Source: Cryomorpha sp963748925
GTDB lineage: Bacteria > Bacteroidota > Bacteroidia > Flavobacteriales_D > Cryomorphaceae
Direction of reading: 5' to 3'
Length of the DNA: 64,000 nt
Assembly: GCA_963748925.1 (NCBI GenBank)
Contig: CAVVKG010000007.1
Location: 124,001 to 188,000, forward strand
Within the stretch, counting starts at the first letter, position 1, and each line of letters begins with the position of its first letter. The position numbers and the translations under genes were made by a program. The notes below the pieces were generated by a model. That model did no database searches. It saw nothing but the letters and a program-made list of their open reading frames with translations, and was not told where the DNA came from. Shown piece by piece: positions 39,228 through 49,600 of this stretch.

Positions 39228-39904
39228 GCTGCTTTTGCCAAAAGGCAGTAGTCCAGAGCATCTTGCACCGACTTTTCCGGTATTTCGTAAATCAGAGCTA
39301 CATATTCTATAGGATCACCCGCCTTAATATGTCCGTATAACACTTCGGGATAAATATTATGGCCATCTATAATGGGATGTCCAAATTTGCGTTCCGGATC
39401 TATCACCACAGCACTTTCTTTACCCATAGGCCAAAACCTGCTGGCAATATCCTTACCGTCAAAATCGAGCTTTGTAAAAAACTGCTTTATAATGTTTAGA
39501 TTGAGTTGATTGCTACCGTCAAGGCTTAAGGTAATATCACCAAGGGTTAAGAATATCGATTTACCATCAGTCTTAATTCCCTTAAGTAATTTCTTTTGTG
39601 CAAAAGGAAAGGCTGTATTGTATTGCTTAGCCAGTTGCGAATGGGCTTTTAATACCTCTTTGGGTTTTACACCAGCTTCGCCTAGTTGCATCATAACATA
39701 AAATTCTACCATGGTATGAAAACTAACTGCTCTTGAATTATCGACTACCCACGAGTATTGTGATCCAAACTCTTTACCAAGCTTTCCATCCCAATACGTC
39801 ACCATCCAGGTAAGCACCTTTCTATATGGAAGCTGCAAAATATGGGCAATTTCAGACGCTGTATAGCAACCAGTACCGATGTCTATTTTGTTTTCGAAAA
39901 TCAT
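39224..39904 (-). CDS. DUF433/VapB45-like antitoxin
   Basis: 226 residues. The N-terminal IGTGCYTASEIAHILQLPYRKVLTW is a MerR-like helix-turn-helix. The C-terminal part has FGHPIIDGHNIYPEVLYGHIKAGDPIEYVALIYEIPEKSVQDALDY, the DUF433 signature that binds the PIN partner and, via HTH, DNA. Being longer than the ~75-residue solitary DUF433 fits the VapB45 subgroup. It is expected to repress its own operon and inactivate the toxin at 38811-39227. Confidence 0.75.
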   Translation of the reverse strand: MIFENKIDIGTGCYTASEIAHILQLPYRKVLTWMVTYWDGKLGKEFGSQYSWVVDNSRAVSFHTMVEFYVMMQLGEAGVKPKEVLKAHSQLAKQYNTAFPFAQKKLLKGIKTDGKSIFLTLGDITLSLDGSNQLNLNIIKQFFTKLDFDGKDIASRFWPMGKESAVVIDPERKFGHPIIDGHNIYPEVLYGHIKAGDPIEYVALIYEIPEKSVQDALDYCLLAKAA

Positions 39905-40120
39905 GTTTGATTTGGATTGTAACGAAGTTAGGAATTATTTCTTGTATTTGTCTCTGTCTGGCTATTACAGATTTCATGATCACGCCGCTATCATTCACCC
40001 TACAATTATAGAAAACTCGCCTTTATAGAATCGGTTGATAGCAACCGGAGATATTGACAAACCGTTCAATTCTTATTTAAAATCGATTACTTTCGCTTTC
40101 CAGAAATAAAGCAACCTTCA

Positions 40121-41014
40121 TTGATCGATGCCCTCTTTAACATAAAACGCGCTAACGGTAAGGCACCCCATAAACCGATACTCCTGCTCGCTTTGATCCA
40201 GGAGATAACGGAAGGTGGAATAACAGAAAACCGCGTACGCATAACACCAGAGCTGATTGCAAGCTTTAAAGAAATCTGGTCGCGGCTGGTAGAAGGCAAT
40301 TGGGACTGCAAGTTCTTTCTTCCCTTTTACCATCTAAAAAATGACAAACCAGGGTTCTGGTTTTTAAATCTCGAGCCGGGTGCTGTGGTTGCACTCACTT
40401 CTTCGTATTCCCCTAAGAGCGTAAGCGCATTAAAAGATGGGGTGCGTTACGCTTATTTTGCCGATTGGCTTTGGGACTTCCTTCAGAATAGCGCAAAACG
40501 GGAGAAACTGAGAAAGCAGCTACTCGAACACTATTTTCCAAACAAGCATTTCCGCGCCGAAGAGGTACACCGATCCACTGTAACCTATCTCCGTCAGCTC
40601 GAGCTCGACTTTGAACAAAACATTGCTGCCGACCGACTACCCAAGCTATACCGGCTAATAGAACGCGAAGCACGTTGTGCAATTTTCAAATCGCGTATTC
40701 CGCAGATTTACAACTATACCTGTGCCATATCGCGTCAGCAAATAACAACAAGTGGTGATGTGCAGATGATTGACGCTTGTCATATAAGGCCGTGGAGTAA
40801 AACGAAAGATGACTCCATTCAAAACGGAATAGCTCTCACTCCCACACTGCATCGGGCCTTTGACCGGGGAATTATTCGCATTAACGCTGATTACACTGTT
40901 GCCGTATCTGCCGACATTACCGAAAACGAAACCTCTCCGTTCAGCTTGAAACAATTTGAAGGAAGACGAATATTGCTTCCCGAAAATGAGGCGTGGTGGC
41001 CGAGGGTTAGGTGA
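40121..41014 (+). CDS. HNH endonuclease, restriction-type
   Basis: 297 residues from a TTG. The first two thirds (KAPHKPILLLALIQ, WDCKFFLPFYHLKNDKPGFW) form the N-terminal domain found in HNH proteins of restriction systems. The nuclease motif is at residues 218-250: Cys201, His221 in DACHIRPWS, Asn235 and His244 in LTPTLHRAFDRG. No in-frame ATG exists between the preceding stop at 40055 and TTG 40121, although the open frame there (FKIDYFRFPEIKQPS) could be coding. It may start at a rare codon or have lost its 5' end. DNA cleavage of foreign or modified DNA is the inferred role. No methylase is adjacent. Confidence 0.82.
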   Translation: MIDALFNIKRANGKAPHKPILLLALIQEITEGGITENRVRITPELIASFKEIWSRLVEGNWDCKFFLPFYHLKNDKPGFWFLNLEPGAVVALTSSYSPKSVSALKDGVRYAYFADWLWDFLQNSAKREKLRKQLLEHYFPNKHFRAEEVHRSTVTYLRQLELDFEQNIAADRLPKLYRLIEREARCAIFKSRIPQIYNYTCAISRQQITTSGDVQMIDACHIRPWSKTKDDSIQNGIALTPTLHRAFDRGIIRINADYTVAVSADITENETSPFSLKQFEGRRILLPENEAWWPRVR

Positions 41015-41201
41015 AGGTGAATGGATTGGAAATGGGTTGGTTCAAGCGCTACCGAATAAATGCCATAGCGAGCGCGAAAAATCTCACTTTCTAACGTTCT
41101 AAAGGGTTTTCCTTTTGTATGTCATTCAACATTGGCAAAGACTTCGTTTTTAAAGTTTTTAATTTAGAGTTGACATGTGCGAATTGCACAAACACCAGGC
41201 C

Positions 41202-41729
41202 TTAACGGTTGGCATCATTCATTTCAGTTTTTATCAACTCTCTGGCAAAGTCAATAAATAATTTATACGCTTTGGTGAATGAATATTTGTCATCAGAGTG
41301 TTTTCTTGCAATGTTCCTTCTTACCATAGTGGAACTAACTAACCTTTTTACACTGTCATCATCATTTAATTGTTTGTTTGCCTTTACAATATCTGACCAA
41401 GTACTATTTTTTATGTATTCAACTATTTCATCAATATGGAAGTCTGAAAAACCTAATTCATCCATAAAGTTTTTTCCATCCTTGTCTAATTCATAGCACA
41501 GAATTGAAAAGAAGATGCTAATATCACGAGAAGTGTTCTCGTTGGTTTCATCTGAAATTAGATAATAAAACTCTTGGGTGTTTTTAAGTTCAAATCCAAA
41601 CGATTTGTCAAAGAACTCAAGGTAGAAATCTTGATTTTCCTTTAAGACGCCAAAACAGGGTTCATCAATCGTGATAAATCTACCATCCATTAAAGAGGTT
41701 ACTATTTGCTTGTGTTTATTAGGATACAT
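41202..41729 (-). CDS. Wadjet JetB/MksE-like KITE subunit
   Basis: About 175 residues from the ATG at 41729, which overlaps the kleisin gene by 11 bases; an earlier ATG at 41762 would overlap by 44. NKHKQIVTSLMDGRFITIDEPCFGVLKENQDFYLEFF resembles the first winged helix of MukE/MksE/JetB, followed by a second acidic helical domain. In condensin-like complexes this subunit bridges kleisin and SMC head. Last gene of a four-gene operon. Family placement rests on context plus fold-like pattern, since sequence identity in KITE proteins is low. Confidence 0.72.
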   Translation of the reverse strand: MYPNKHKQIVTSLMDGRFITIDEPCFGVLKENQDFYLEFFDKSFGFELKNTQEFYYLISDETNENTSRDISIFFSILCYELDKDGKNFMDELGFSDFHIDEIVEYIKNSTWSDIVKANKQLNDDDSVKRLVSSTMVRRNIARKHSDDKYSFTKAYKLFIDFARELIKTEMNDANR

Positions 41730-42927
41730 TCTCTTTTTTACTGATTTTGAGTTTAGGCACAATGAATTCGCCTTGTTTGGTTTTTAAAGAAACATTCCTA
41801 TTCTCCTTGTCTTGTTGAATTTCATATTCCTCTTCAAAAATTAAGCTTGTAATCATAAAGTAATTGTCAATACTAAAATCCTTAGTTTCATTTTCGATTG
41901 CATTTTTACACCAAGCGAAAAAGTCGGTTACTGGAAGCTTTGAGTTTAAGTTGGATTTGTATTCGCTCTTGTTGAATATCCATTGTTCAATATCATTGGA
42001 TTCTTCTTCGATATAAACATCCTCTTCATTTTTGAATTGCTCAAAATATTCCTTTGTATTTTCGTAGATAAAAGGATTGTAAAGATTGTCCCTTGTTGTA
42101 TTGAATAGTTTTGGTGGCTTTATTCCTTTGTAACAATTCATATTTGTTAGATAGTGGATAAATCCTTGCAAATACTCGCTTTCTGTTCTAATTCTATCAA
42201 GCAGTGGCAAAAGCTCGTTGCTTAGAATTGTGGATTGTTGACTGATGTCCTTAACCACTTGTCTCAATAAATTGTATAGCTTTTCAAATTGCCGTCTAAT
42301 ACTTTCATCCGAATACTCAAATCGCTTGTTATTAGAATACTGAGAAATACTGAGCAATTCGTTATAAATTGACTGAGAATGATTTATGTCTAAAATCGTG
42401 TTGAGAGGAATAATGTAGTAATCAATTAAATATCTAGCCTTTTGAACTTTCTCTTGATATTCAATTTTTCTAGTATTTGCTTTTAATTCCCTAGACTCAT
42501 TTAATAGACTAACTGTATTGTTCGTGACGGCATTCCTAAACTTATTGATTTCATTCGACAAAGCTTCAATTCTAGCCAACAGAATGTTTTTGTCTTGATT
42601 TATTCCTTCTTTTATGTTCAAAAACAAGGTTCGGATAGATTGACCAAATTTTTCAATTTCTTCCGGAAGTAAAGGTTTGAATTGTTGTAAAACGAACTCA
42701 AACAACACAAAGTATGGTTCGTTAATTACATAATCATCATTTTGTTCAACGAGCATTTTGTGTTCAAAAAGTTGATTTTCTACATCACTGTCAAATTCCT
42801 TTAGTGTTTCGGCAACTTGACTTTTTAGGATAATTTCATTCTTAACCTGTATATCAAAAAGTTGTCTCAGCAAGTCAAAATGAGTTGCCAAAAATTGCAA
42901 TATGGTTTTTGGCTCAGACTTAAACAT
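41719..42927 (-). CDS. Wadjet JetA/MksF-like kleisin subunit
   Basis: 402 residues, nearly all alpha-helical. A winged-helix-like N-terminus (about 1-80, HFDLLRQLFDIQ...YVINEPYFVLFEFVLQQFKPLLP) is followed by a long helical-bundle region (100-265). An acidic linker (YIEEESNDIEQ) and a small C-terminal winged-helix-like part (about 305-390, LKTKQGEFIVPKL) complete it. This order is that of MukF/MksF/JetA kleisins, which clamp the two SMC heads. It overlaps the Toprim gene by eight bases, so translation is coupled. Confidence 0.75.
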   Translation of the reverse strand: MFKSEPKTILQFLATHFDLLRQLFDIQVKNEIILKSQVAETLKEFDSDVENQLFEHKMLVEQNDDYVINEPYFVLFEFVLQQFKPLLPEEIEKFGQSIRTLFLNIKEGINQDKNILLARIEALSNEINKFRNAVTNNTVSLLNESRELKANTRKIEYQEKVQKARYLIDYYIIPLNTILDINHSQSIYNELLSISQYSNNKRFEYSDESIRRQFEKLYNLLRQVVKDISQQSTILSNELLPLLDRIRTESEYLQGFIHYLTNMNCYKGIKPPKLFNTTRDNLYNPFIYENTKEYFEQFKNEEDVYIEEESNDIEQWIFNKSEYKSNLNSKLPVTDFFAWCKNAIENETKDFSIDNYFMITSLIFEEEYEIQQDKENRNVSLKTKQGEFIVPKLKISKKENVS

Positions 42928-43714
42928 TGATTAGTGTTTCCTGTTCTAAAAATCTATTGGTTCGGGCAACTTGTTCTCTAATTTCTACTACTACTGAATC
43001 TTTTGATACCTTAACAGCGTTACTCATTTTAGCTTTGTTCCCTTTTAAAGTTGCTGATTGCGTATTAAAAAGCTCATCATAATTACTAGGCACATACAAT
43101 TTTGCACTTTTAAAAACATTTTTTATCCTTAAGTACTCGTCAAGTCCATTAAAATCATAGTCAACAAAAACCAATACTTCTTTTGCTTTAATCATTGAAA
43201 TAGATTCTTTCCCAATACGTCCGTATTTGTGTGCAAAAAGATATTTTTCACCCAATAGTTTTTCAGCATTTAAAAAGCTTTCCAAATTCTCTACGAAGCA
43301 AATACTATCAGCTATAACTGAATTGGGCACGACAGAAAACAATCCAAAATCAAGAGTTTGTTTTTCCAAATCGACTTCCTTCTCATTAATCATATAAGTT
43401 GAAAAACCTCTGAACAAGAAAATTGGTTTACTATCAACCTTGACAGCCTTGGAGTTTCGATATTTTTTGATATTTCCTGATTTGCTTTTGGAAACTGATT
43501 TTTCTGAAAATGATGAATTGAAGAATTTTTCAAATTCTGTTTCTTTGGAAATTTCAATTTTAAAACCTCTGCCAAGCTTATAAGACTTTAGAATTTCTGC
43601 TCGAATCAAATTCTGAAATGTATCAGACTGCAAAACACCTTTCGGAATTGCCGATTTCGAAACAGATTTGTTTTCAAGCAATGATTTATATGTTTTGAAA
43701 TCTACTTCGTTCAT
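42920..43714 (-). CDS. Wadjet JetD/MksG-like Toprim nuclease subunit
   Basis: 264 residues. The C-terminal half has a Toprim core: Glu142 in FVENLESF, then Asp185 and Asp187 in VFVDYDFNG with Gly190. This is the pattern of JetD/MksG (DUF2220), related to topoisomerase VI A subunits, which cleave plasmid DNA after the SMC complex extrudes it. The N-terminal about 100 residues are basic with Ser/Lys repeats (EKSVSKSKSGNIKKYRN), and the protein is much shorter than the roughly 400-residue JetD of studied systems. It overlaps the SMC gene by four bases. Confidence 0.75.
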   Translation of the reverse strand: MNEVDFKTYKSLLENKSVSKSAIPKGVLQSDTFQNLIRAEILKSYKLGRGFKIEISKETEFEKFFNSSFSEKSVSKSKSGNIKKYRNSKAVKVDSKPIFLFRGFSTYMINEKEVDLEKQTLDFGLFSVVPNSVIADSICFVENLESFLNAEKLLGEKYLFAHKYGRIGKESISMIKAKEVLVFVDYDFNGLDEYLRIKNVFKSAKLYVPSNYDELFNTQSATLKGNKAKMSNAVKVSKDSVVVEIREQVARTNRFLEQETLINV

Positions 43715-46374
43715 TGTGCCTCAATAGTTTTTCTTAAAATCACATTTCCGTTTCTCTCACTGAGAACAATTTTCCCCGTACTTCTTCTCACTAAATAGTA
43801 TTTGTCAAAGCCGTCATAAGGATGTAGTGGTGCGGCTGAAATCGGAAGGAAATGGTGTTCCTTACAGAAGTTTAATATTTCAATCCTATTCGCTTCATCA
43901 ATCGTTCCGATTTCATCAACAAATAGCACAATTTTATTTTCATCATCCTTTGCTACAATTTGATTGATGATTGACATAATGAGTACCAATCGAATCATTT
44001 TGTCTGTTCCGTCCGATTCAATTTGATTTTTCAAGTCAACTACTTTGTGCTGTCCCTTTTTCTGGAGATGAAGTTTAATATCAAACAAATCTTTGAATGC
44101 GATTGTAGTTTGATTGTCTAGATATTTATTGAGAGCATTCAGGTTTTCTGATTGGTCGTCAAAAATCAATTCTGATGTTAAGTCTCTAATTTGAATAATT
44201 TTATTTAAGTCCTTTATCAGTTTCTCATTCTCTATGATTTCTATTTTCAAAGTGTCAATATCCGAAATCTGTATCTTTTTGATTTTTGAGTTGAATTGAT
44301 TAGTAATAAATGAGTTAAACTCTTCAAATCTTGAATATAATGTTTGACAAGGATTTGCAAATTGGGTTGAAATATTTTTAAGTAAACCATCAATTGCTTT
44401 TTGTTTATCATCTAAAGTGACCAATTCTGAATCAACGTGTTTTATAAAATCGGTTTCGCTAGCAAAAGAAGTTTCTGTTTTTGTTTTTAACTTTTCAAAA
44501 AGATTATCTTTTTTATACTTTATCTCTTTTCTTTCTTCAAAATTCCTTTTTAGGTTTTTGTAGATATTGTCAAGCGAATCGTTTGATTGATATTCTGCGG
44601 GTGTAATTCCTAGTTGCTCAAGTTCAACTTTCCAATTCTGAATTTCTTCGATTCTCTTCTCTTTTTGGAAAATATCTTTATTTAATTGCTCAAGTGTTAC
44701 TGAAAGTTTTCTGATTTCTTCTTCAAGCAGTTTGATTTCACTTGCAGATTTTTCGTGTTCTTCTAGTAATGTACTGAACTCGGTTTTTAATGTCTCTAAT
44801 TCTTTTAAAAAAATCGGAAGCTGTTTTAGTTTTTCAACTTTATCGGTTAAAACTTTGATTTTACTCTTTATGTCAGCTAATTCCTTTTGATGTTTTTCTA
44901 AATTTTTGGCTATAGGTAAAAGCTTTTCATTGATATCCTTTTCATTTTTAAGTTGTTCAATTTGTTTCTTTAAATCTTCAATGGATTCTATTGGTTTCCC
45001 TTTTATATCATTCGGCAATTCGATAATACCATCAAAAAGTTTCATCAAGTTTTCCGTGTGCTTGATTTTCGCAGAAATGTTCTCTGATGGCAAAGTTGAA
45101 ATATCAGTTGAGAGAATTCTGTTCAGTAATTCTTTATTGTCTTGATTATCTGAAATTTGATGAATCAATTGATTAGAGTAGCTATCAACTTGATTTGTAA
45201 TTTTTTGAATTTGAAATTTGGCTTTCTCAATCTTGTTCTCAATGTCTTTACTGCTTAGATTTTGGTATTCAATTTGAGTTATTTGGCTTTCAATTGTTTT
45301 TCTTTCAAAATCCAAGTTTTCAATTGATTGTTCTAAAAATTGTAAATTTTCAAATGACCTGATTTCGCTGACTATCTCATTTTTTTTGTCAATTTCTTTC
45401 TGTTTTTGGTCCACTTGGGTATTAAGTTTACCCAATTCTTGATTGAGCTTATCTTTTTTCGGATTTAGCGTTTCGTTTAAATGAATTCTATTTTTATCTC
45501 TTTCGGTTTTCATTTTTGAAATGGATGTCCCCAATTCTGAATAAAGAGATGAATATTGGTTGTCAAAAGCGAATATCAGTTCTGAAAGCAGCGCACTTTT
45601 ACCGGCATATTGATTTACCAATTCTTTGAAGTCATTGAAACTTCGTTGTATGCTTTTTATTAATCTTATGTCTCGGTTGTGCTTTAATAAAGTTTGAATG
45701 TCTTTTTGATTTTTCCTTGAAAAAGAGACACTTTCATTTTCCTTATTGTCAGCAATTATCAAAGATTCTTTTAGAGAGTTGTTATTTATTAGCTGAGAAT
45801 TTATCAGGTACTTATAGATTTTTGAAAAATTGTTGCTAATTCCCCTTCCATCTTGATTTACATTTTGGTTTAACCAAACAACCCCATTGTTTCGCTTGCC
45901 TATTTGATAAACGAAATTGAAAACATCTCTACGGTTTGGGAACTTATTGTGTTCTATTCCGCTTGTAGCAAATTCAGAAAGTAGAGAATCGAACTTTTTT
46001 AGTTTTTGCCCATTTGCTGTCTCGGTGAAATAATGTTCTTCTTTGTATTCACTGTCAATTTTATAGTAGTCAAGATTGCCTTCAGCGTTTCTTTTTACTA
46101 AAATACAGTAGTAGCGATTTTTGAAAATTTCAAATACGATAAAACTTGAATTGATTGAAGGAAAGTAGTGGTAGAATGTGGCTTTGTCTCCTGTTCGATT
46201 TCCGCTAAAAGTCATTTCCCTTCCGTCAATGATGAAAAGAAAGTTTAGTGCATAAATCAGTGTGCTTTTTCCAATATTATTTGGTCCGACAACCTGAAGT
46301 GAATTACAGTTATCTAGCTCAATGTCAGCTTTAGAGTAAATATCGGAATTCAGTATTATTAGTCGTTTCAGCAT
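43711..46374 (-). CDS. Wadjet JetC/MksB-like SMC ATPase
   Basis: 887 residues. Walker A GPNNIGKST at 30-38, a signature-like GTDKMIRLVLIMSI near 785, Walker B and catalytic Glu in VLFVDEIGTID (Glu at about 821). In between are two long coiled-coil arms rich in Lys, Glu, Leu and Ile (about 265-730) around a central hinge-like segment. This is the MukB/MksB/JetC head-coil-head layout, somewhat shorter than the ~1,100-residue JetC of described systems. It leads the operon and has a weak promoter-like TTG/TAAAATTG pair 11-37 bases upstream. The inferred role is ATP-driven DNA loop extrusion to recognise small circular DNA. Confidence 0.8.
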   Translation of the reverse strand: MLKRLIILNSDIYSKADIELDNCNSLQVVGPNNIGKSTLIYALNFLFIIDGREMTFSGNRTGDKATFYHYFPSINSSFIVFEIFKNRYYCILVKRNAEGNLDYYKIDSEYKEEHYFTETANGQKLKKFDSLLSEFATSGIEHNKFPNRRDVFNFVYQIGKRNNGVVWLNQNVNQDGRGISNNFSKIYKYLINSQLINNNSLKESLIIADNKENESVSFSRKNQKDIQTLLKHNRDIRLIKSIQRSFNDFKELVNQYAGKSALLSELIFAFDNQYSSLYSELGTSISKMKTERDKNRIHLNETLNPKKDKLNQELGKLNTQVDQKQKEIDKKNEIVSEIRSFENLQFLEQSIENLDFERKTIESQITQIEYQNLSSKDIENKIEKAKFQIQKITNQVDSYSNQLIHQISDNQDNKELLNRILSTDISTLPSENISAKIKHTENLMKLFDGIIELPNDIKGKPIESIEDLKKQIEQLKNEKDINEKLLPIAKNLEKHQKELADIKSKIKVLTDKVEKLKQLPIFLKELETLKTEFSTLLEEHEKSASEIKLLEEEIRKLSVTLEQLNKDIFQKEKRIEEIQNWKVELEQLGITPAEYQSNDSLDNIYKNLKRNFEERKEIKYKKDNLFEKLKTKTETSFASETDFIKHVDSELVTLDDKQKAIDGLLKNISTQFANPCQTLYSRFEEFNSFITNQFNSKIKKIQISDIDTLKIEIIENEKLIKDLNKIIQIRDLTSELIFDDQSENLNALNKYLDNQTTIAFKDLFDIKLHLQKKGQHKVVDLKNQIESDGTDKMIRLVLIMSIINQIVAKDDENKIVLFVDEIGTIDEANRIEILNFCKEHHFLPISAAPLHPYDGFDKYYLVRRSTGKIVLSERNGNVILRKTIEAQ

Positions 46375-46649
46375 CTATAATCGTTCAATTTTATTTTTTT
46401 CAATTCAGTCAAGCATTAATAGAAAACAAACATGCCTAAAGGTTCAGATTGCTTCACAATAAATGAAAAGCGCTACAACTCAAATCTCTCTTCCTTAAGT
46501 TCAGCTTCACTAAATAATTAAAAGGATGGATTCAAGAAGTATAAACTCACATTTTCAAGAAAACATCTGATATAGATCGGTTACCCTACTAAAATACTCC
46601 ACCTTTCTACCAACCAAAGTAAACATTCCCAACCAATAAAACCAACGCA
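46375..46649. other. Gap between SMC operon and helicase gene
   Basis: Very A/T-rich with no gene. It contains the presumed promoter of the SMC operon near 46385-46411 (minus strand TTG, 16 bases, TAAAATTG; one mismatch to TAnnTTTG). Confidence 0.35.
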
Positions 46650-49600
46650 TCAACCGGCTAAAAGCTTCGCAGCATCTTTCCATATATTATGCGGTATAGG
46701 CTGATTCAATTCCCAAGTAATGCTCATTGGTTTTGATCCGTAATATTCCTTTATCCTACCTTCTCCTATAAAAACATACCCAAGCCTATTACCGAATTCA
46801 TCTTTTGCTTTCTCCCTTAGAAAAAGTAGTATTCGCTTATTGTTCTTTTGATGATTTATATATGAAATACCCTTTGCTGTTTCCGGACCTGCTGCATTCT
46901 GGCTTTGCCAGTGAAATAAAGTTTCATTGATAGCATAGTCATCATACATCGTTGTAGGCGAGAAATTCTCTTCCGATTTGATCAAATTGATAAAAAGTAA
47001 TTCTGTATCAAGTGCTGCATTTTCGGCAACCCCCTCCCTGTTCGAACTTTTCTGGACAAAACTGCTCAACTGAAACGCCGCCAAAATCTGATCTCTGGTA
47101 TATCTTGAATGAATTTTGAGAGGCTGAGTATACGGGAGCTGAAAATTAATTTCTTTAAAATCAATTTCATCAATTAAGACTTCTAGAACTTCAATGATTT
47201 CTTCTACCAAAACTTTGCTTTTACCAATTGCCCGAATACTTTCTTCGAGTGAAGAGAATCCTTGAGCTTTTTTCCAGATATCATAATGAAGCATTAAAAG
47301 CATGATTTTTCCATTTTCATCAAATTCTTCAATCGAAATATTGAATTGCTTTTTTGCCAAATTCAAGATAAATTGAAAATAGCTCGTGGAACTCGTGGAA
47401 AGCCATTTTCTCAGAATAGCCGAAACGATTTGTTTTTCATTCTCGGTTGAGAAATCATCGTGCTTCCCGGCTATTTGGCAAAGCCTTTTCCAACTACCTC
47501 TTTTGTAGATTGCCTGAAGAGCAATATTATTGAGCTCTATGAAATTTTTCAGCGTTAGAGGTAGAGTCGTCTGGTGCTCGAAAGTCTTTATCTTTAAGAT
47601 CAATTGATTCGTATTGAGCGAAGTTGCAGCAGTGATATTCTGAAGGATGACCTCCTTAGTTTTCTTTTCCAGAACAACTGAACAACCCAAAGGCAAATGC
47701 GGAAAATCATCTTCAATTTCCTTCTTTACGGAAGTAGTTGTTTTTCCAATAAGGGCTCTAAACTTGTTTTCAAAATTGTATTCTGGTCTTGAGTTACCTA
47801 CAAAATCAAGCACTGAAAGACATTCCTTATTATCTGCTAAGCGCAAACCTCTACCCAATTGCTGAAGGAAAATAGTCAAACTCTCAGTTGGTCGTAAGAA
47901 AAGAACAGTGTCAATTTCGGGGATATCTATTCCCTCATTGAATATGTCAACTACGAATAAATAGTTTATCCTTTTATTCTGTAAATCAGCTCGAAGCGCA
48001 CCCCGATCTGAGGCATTAGCCGCTGTCAAATATGCCGCTTTCAATCCCGCCAAAAGGAACTTTTCTGCCATAAACTTTGCATGCTCTATGGTTACGCAAA
48101 ATCCGAGAGCACAAACCTCATGTAGATCTTTGGTATACTCTTGCAGAGCCTTAATTATTTCACCTACTCTTCTATCGTTAGCAGTATAAATTTTGGTCAA
48201 TTCACTAGGAATATATCTTCCTCTTTCCCATCCTACAGTGGAGAGATCTATACTATCCGTAATTCCGAAATACTGGAATGGACATAACAACTTTTTATCG
48301 AGAGCCTGAGGTAACCGAATTTCGGCCGCTATGCGGTTGTGAAAATCTTCTTGAATGTCGCCGCCATCCATTCTCTCAGGTGTTGCGGTAAGCCCCAAAA
48401 GCACCTTAGGTTTGAAATAATTTATTATTCCGCGATAACTATTTGCCGTAAGGTGGTGACACTCATCAATTACGACATAATCAAAGTATTCTGGACTTAA
48501 ATCCAACTGATCCAATCTATTATTTATGGTTTGAATCGACGCGAATACAAACTCGTAACGATCAGGAACCATACCATCCACCCACAGTTCCCCAAAATTA
48601 TTATCCTTTAAAATGCCGCGGTAGGCAGATATACTTTGGGTCAATATTTCCTTGCGATGTGCAAGAAAGAGGAGTTTAGAAGACTTATTTTCCTGTTTAA
48701 ATCTTTTGTAATCAAAAGCAGATATCACTGTTTTTCCCGTACCTGTTGCCGCTACTACGAGGTTTCTATTTCTGTCGTGAACGTTTCGCTCTACTTCAAG
48801 CTTTTCTAATATCTCAGATTGAAACGGATAGGGTTTAATGTCGAAAAATGAAATATTTAAACCTATCCCTCCGGGTATCCTGCCTTGACTCAATGATTTT
48901 ACCAACTTTTCACGATGAATACTATCATCAAAAGTTTCGAAATCATCACTCCCCCAATACGAGTCAAACGTTTTTTGAAACTTATCTATAATATGGCTCA
49001 CTTCCCGAGTGGTAATTTTGATATTCCATTCCAGGCCATCGGTTAAAGCTGAACGCGAAAAATTTGAAGAACCAATATAGCCGGTGTGAAAGCCTGTGTT
49101 TCTGAAAAACAAGTAGGCCTTTGCATGCAGACGTTCATTTCCTGCATTGTAAGATATTTTGACCTCGGTGTTTTGGAGTTCAGACAATAATTGGATAGCC
49201 TTATAGTCTGATGCACCCATATAGGTCGTGGTAATCACCCTCAACTTACCGCCTCTATTCGTAAACTCTTCAAGTTCCTTTTTAAGGATTATTATTCCTT
49301 TAAATTTTATAAAAGATACCAAGAGATCAACTTTGTCTGCCGAGAGAATTTCTTTTTTAAGTTCGCTTTCAAGAGACAACCCTCCATTTCCACCAGTAAA
49401 CAGCTCGCTATGAGTCAATCGGGTATAGGGTGTGATTTCCTTCAGGCGTAAATCAAAATCACTGAAATGAGCGTCCACTTTTGAAAACACAGCTTTTAAA
49501 ATCTCGCCTTCAATTGCAATTAAATCTTTGGTGAAATCCTCCTTTTCAAGTTCTTCGTTTAGAACCCTAATTAACTTATTTGCAATTTCGATCTGCGTTT

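Noticed and set aside
41202..46374. Lamassu or DndD/RecN-type system
   Set aside because: The presence of a Toprim protein plus two small helical subunits with kleisin- and KITE-like pattern fits Wadjet/Mks better, though only profile searches can settle it.
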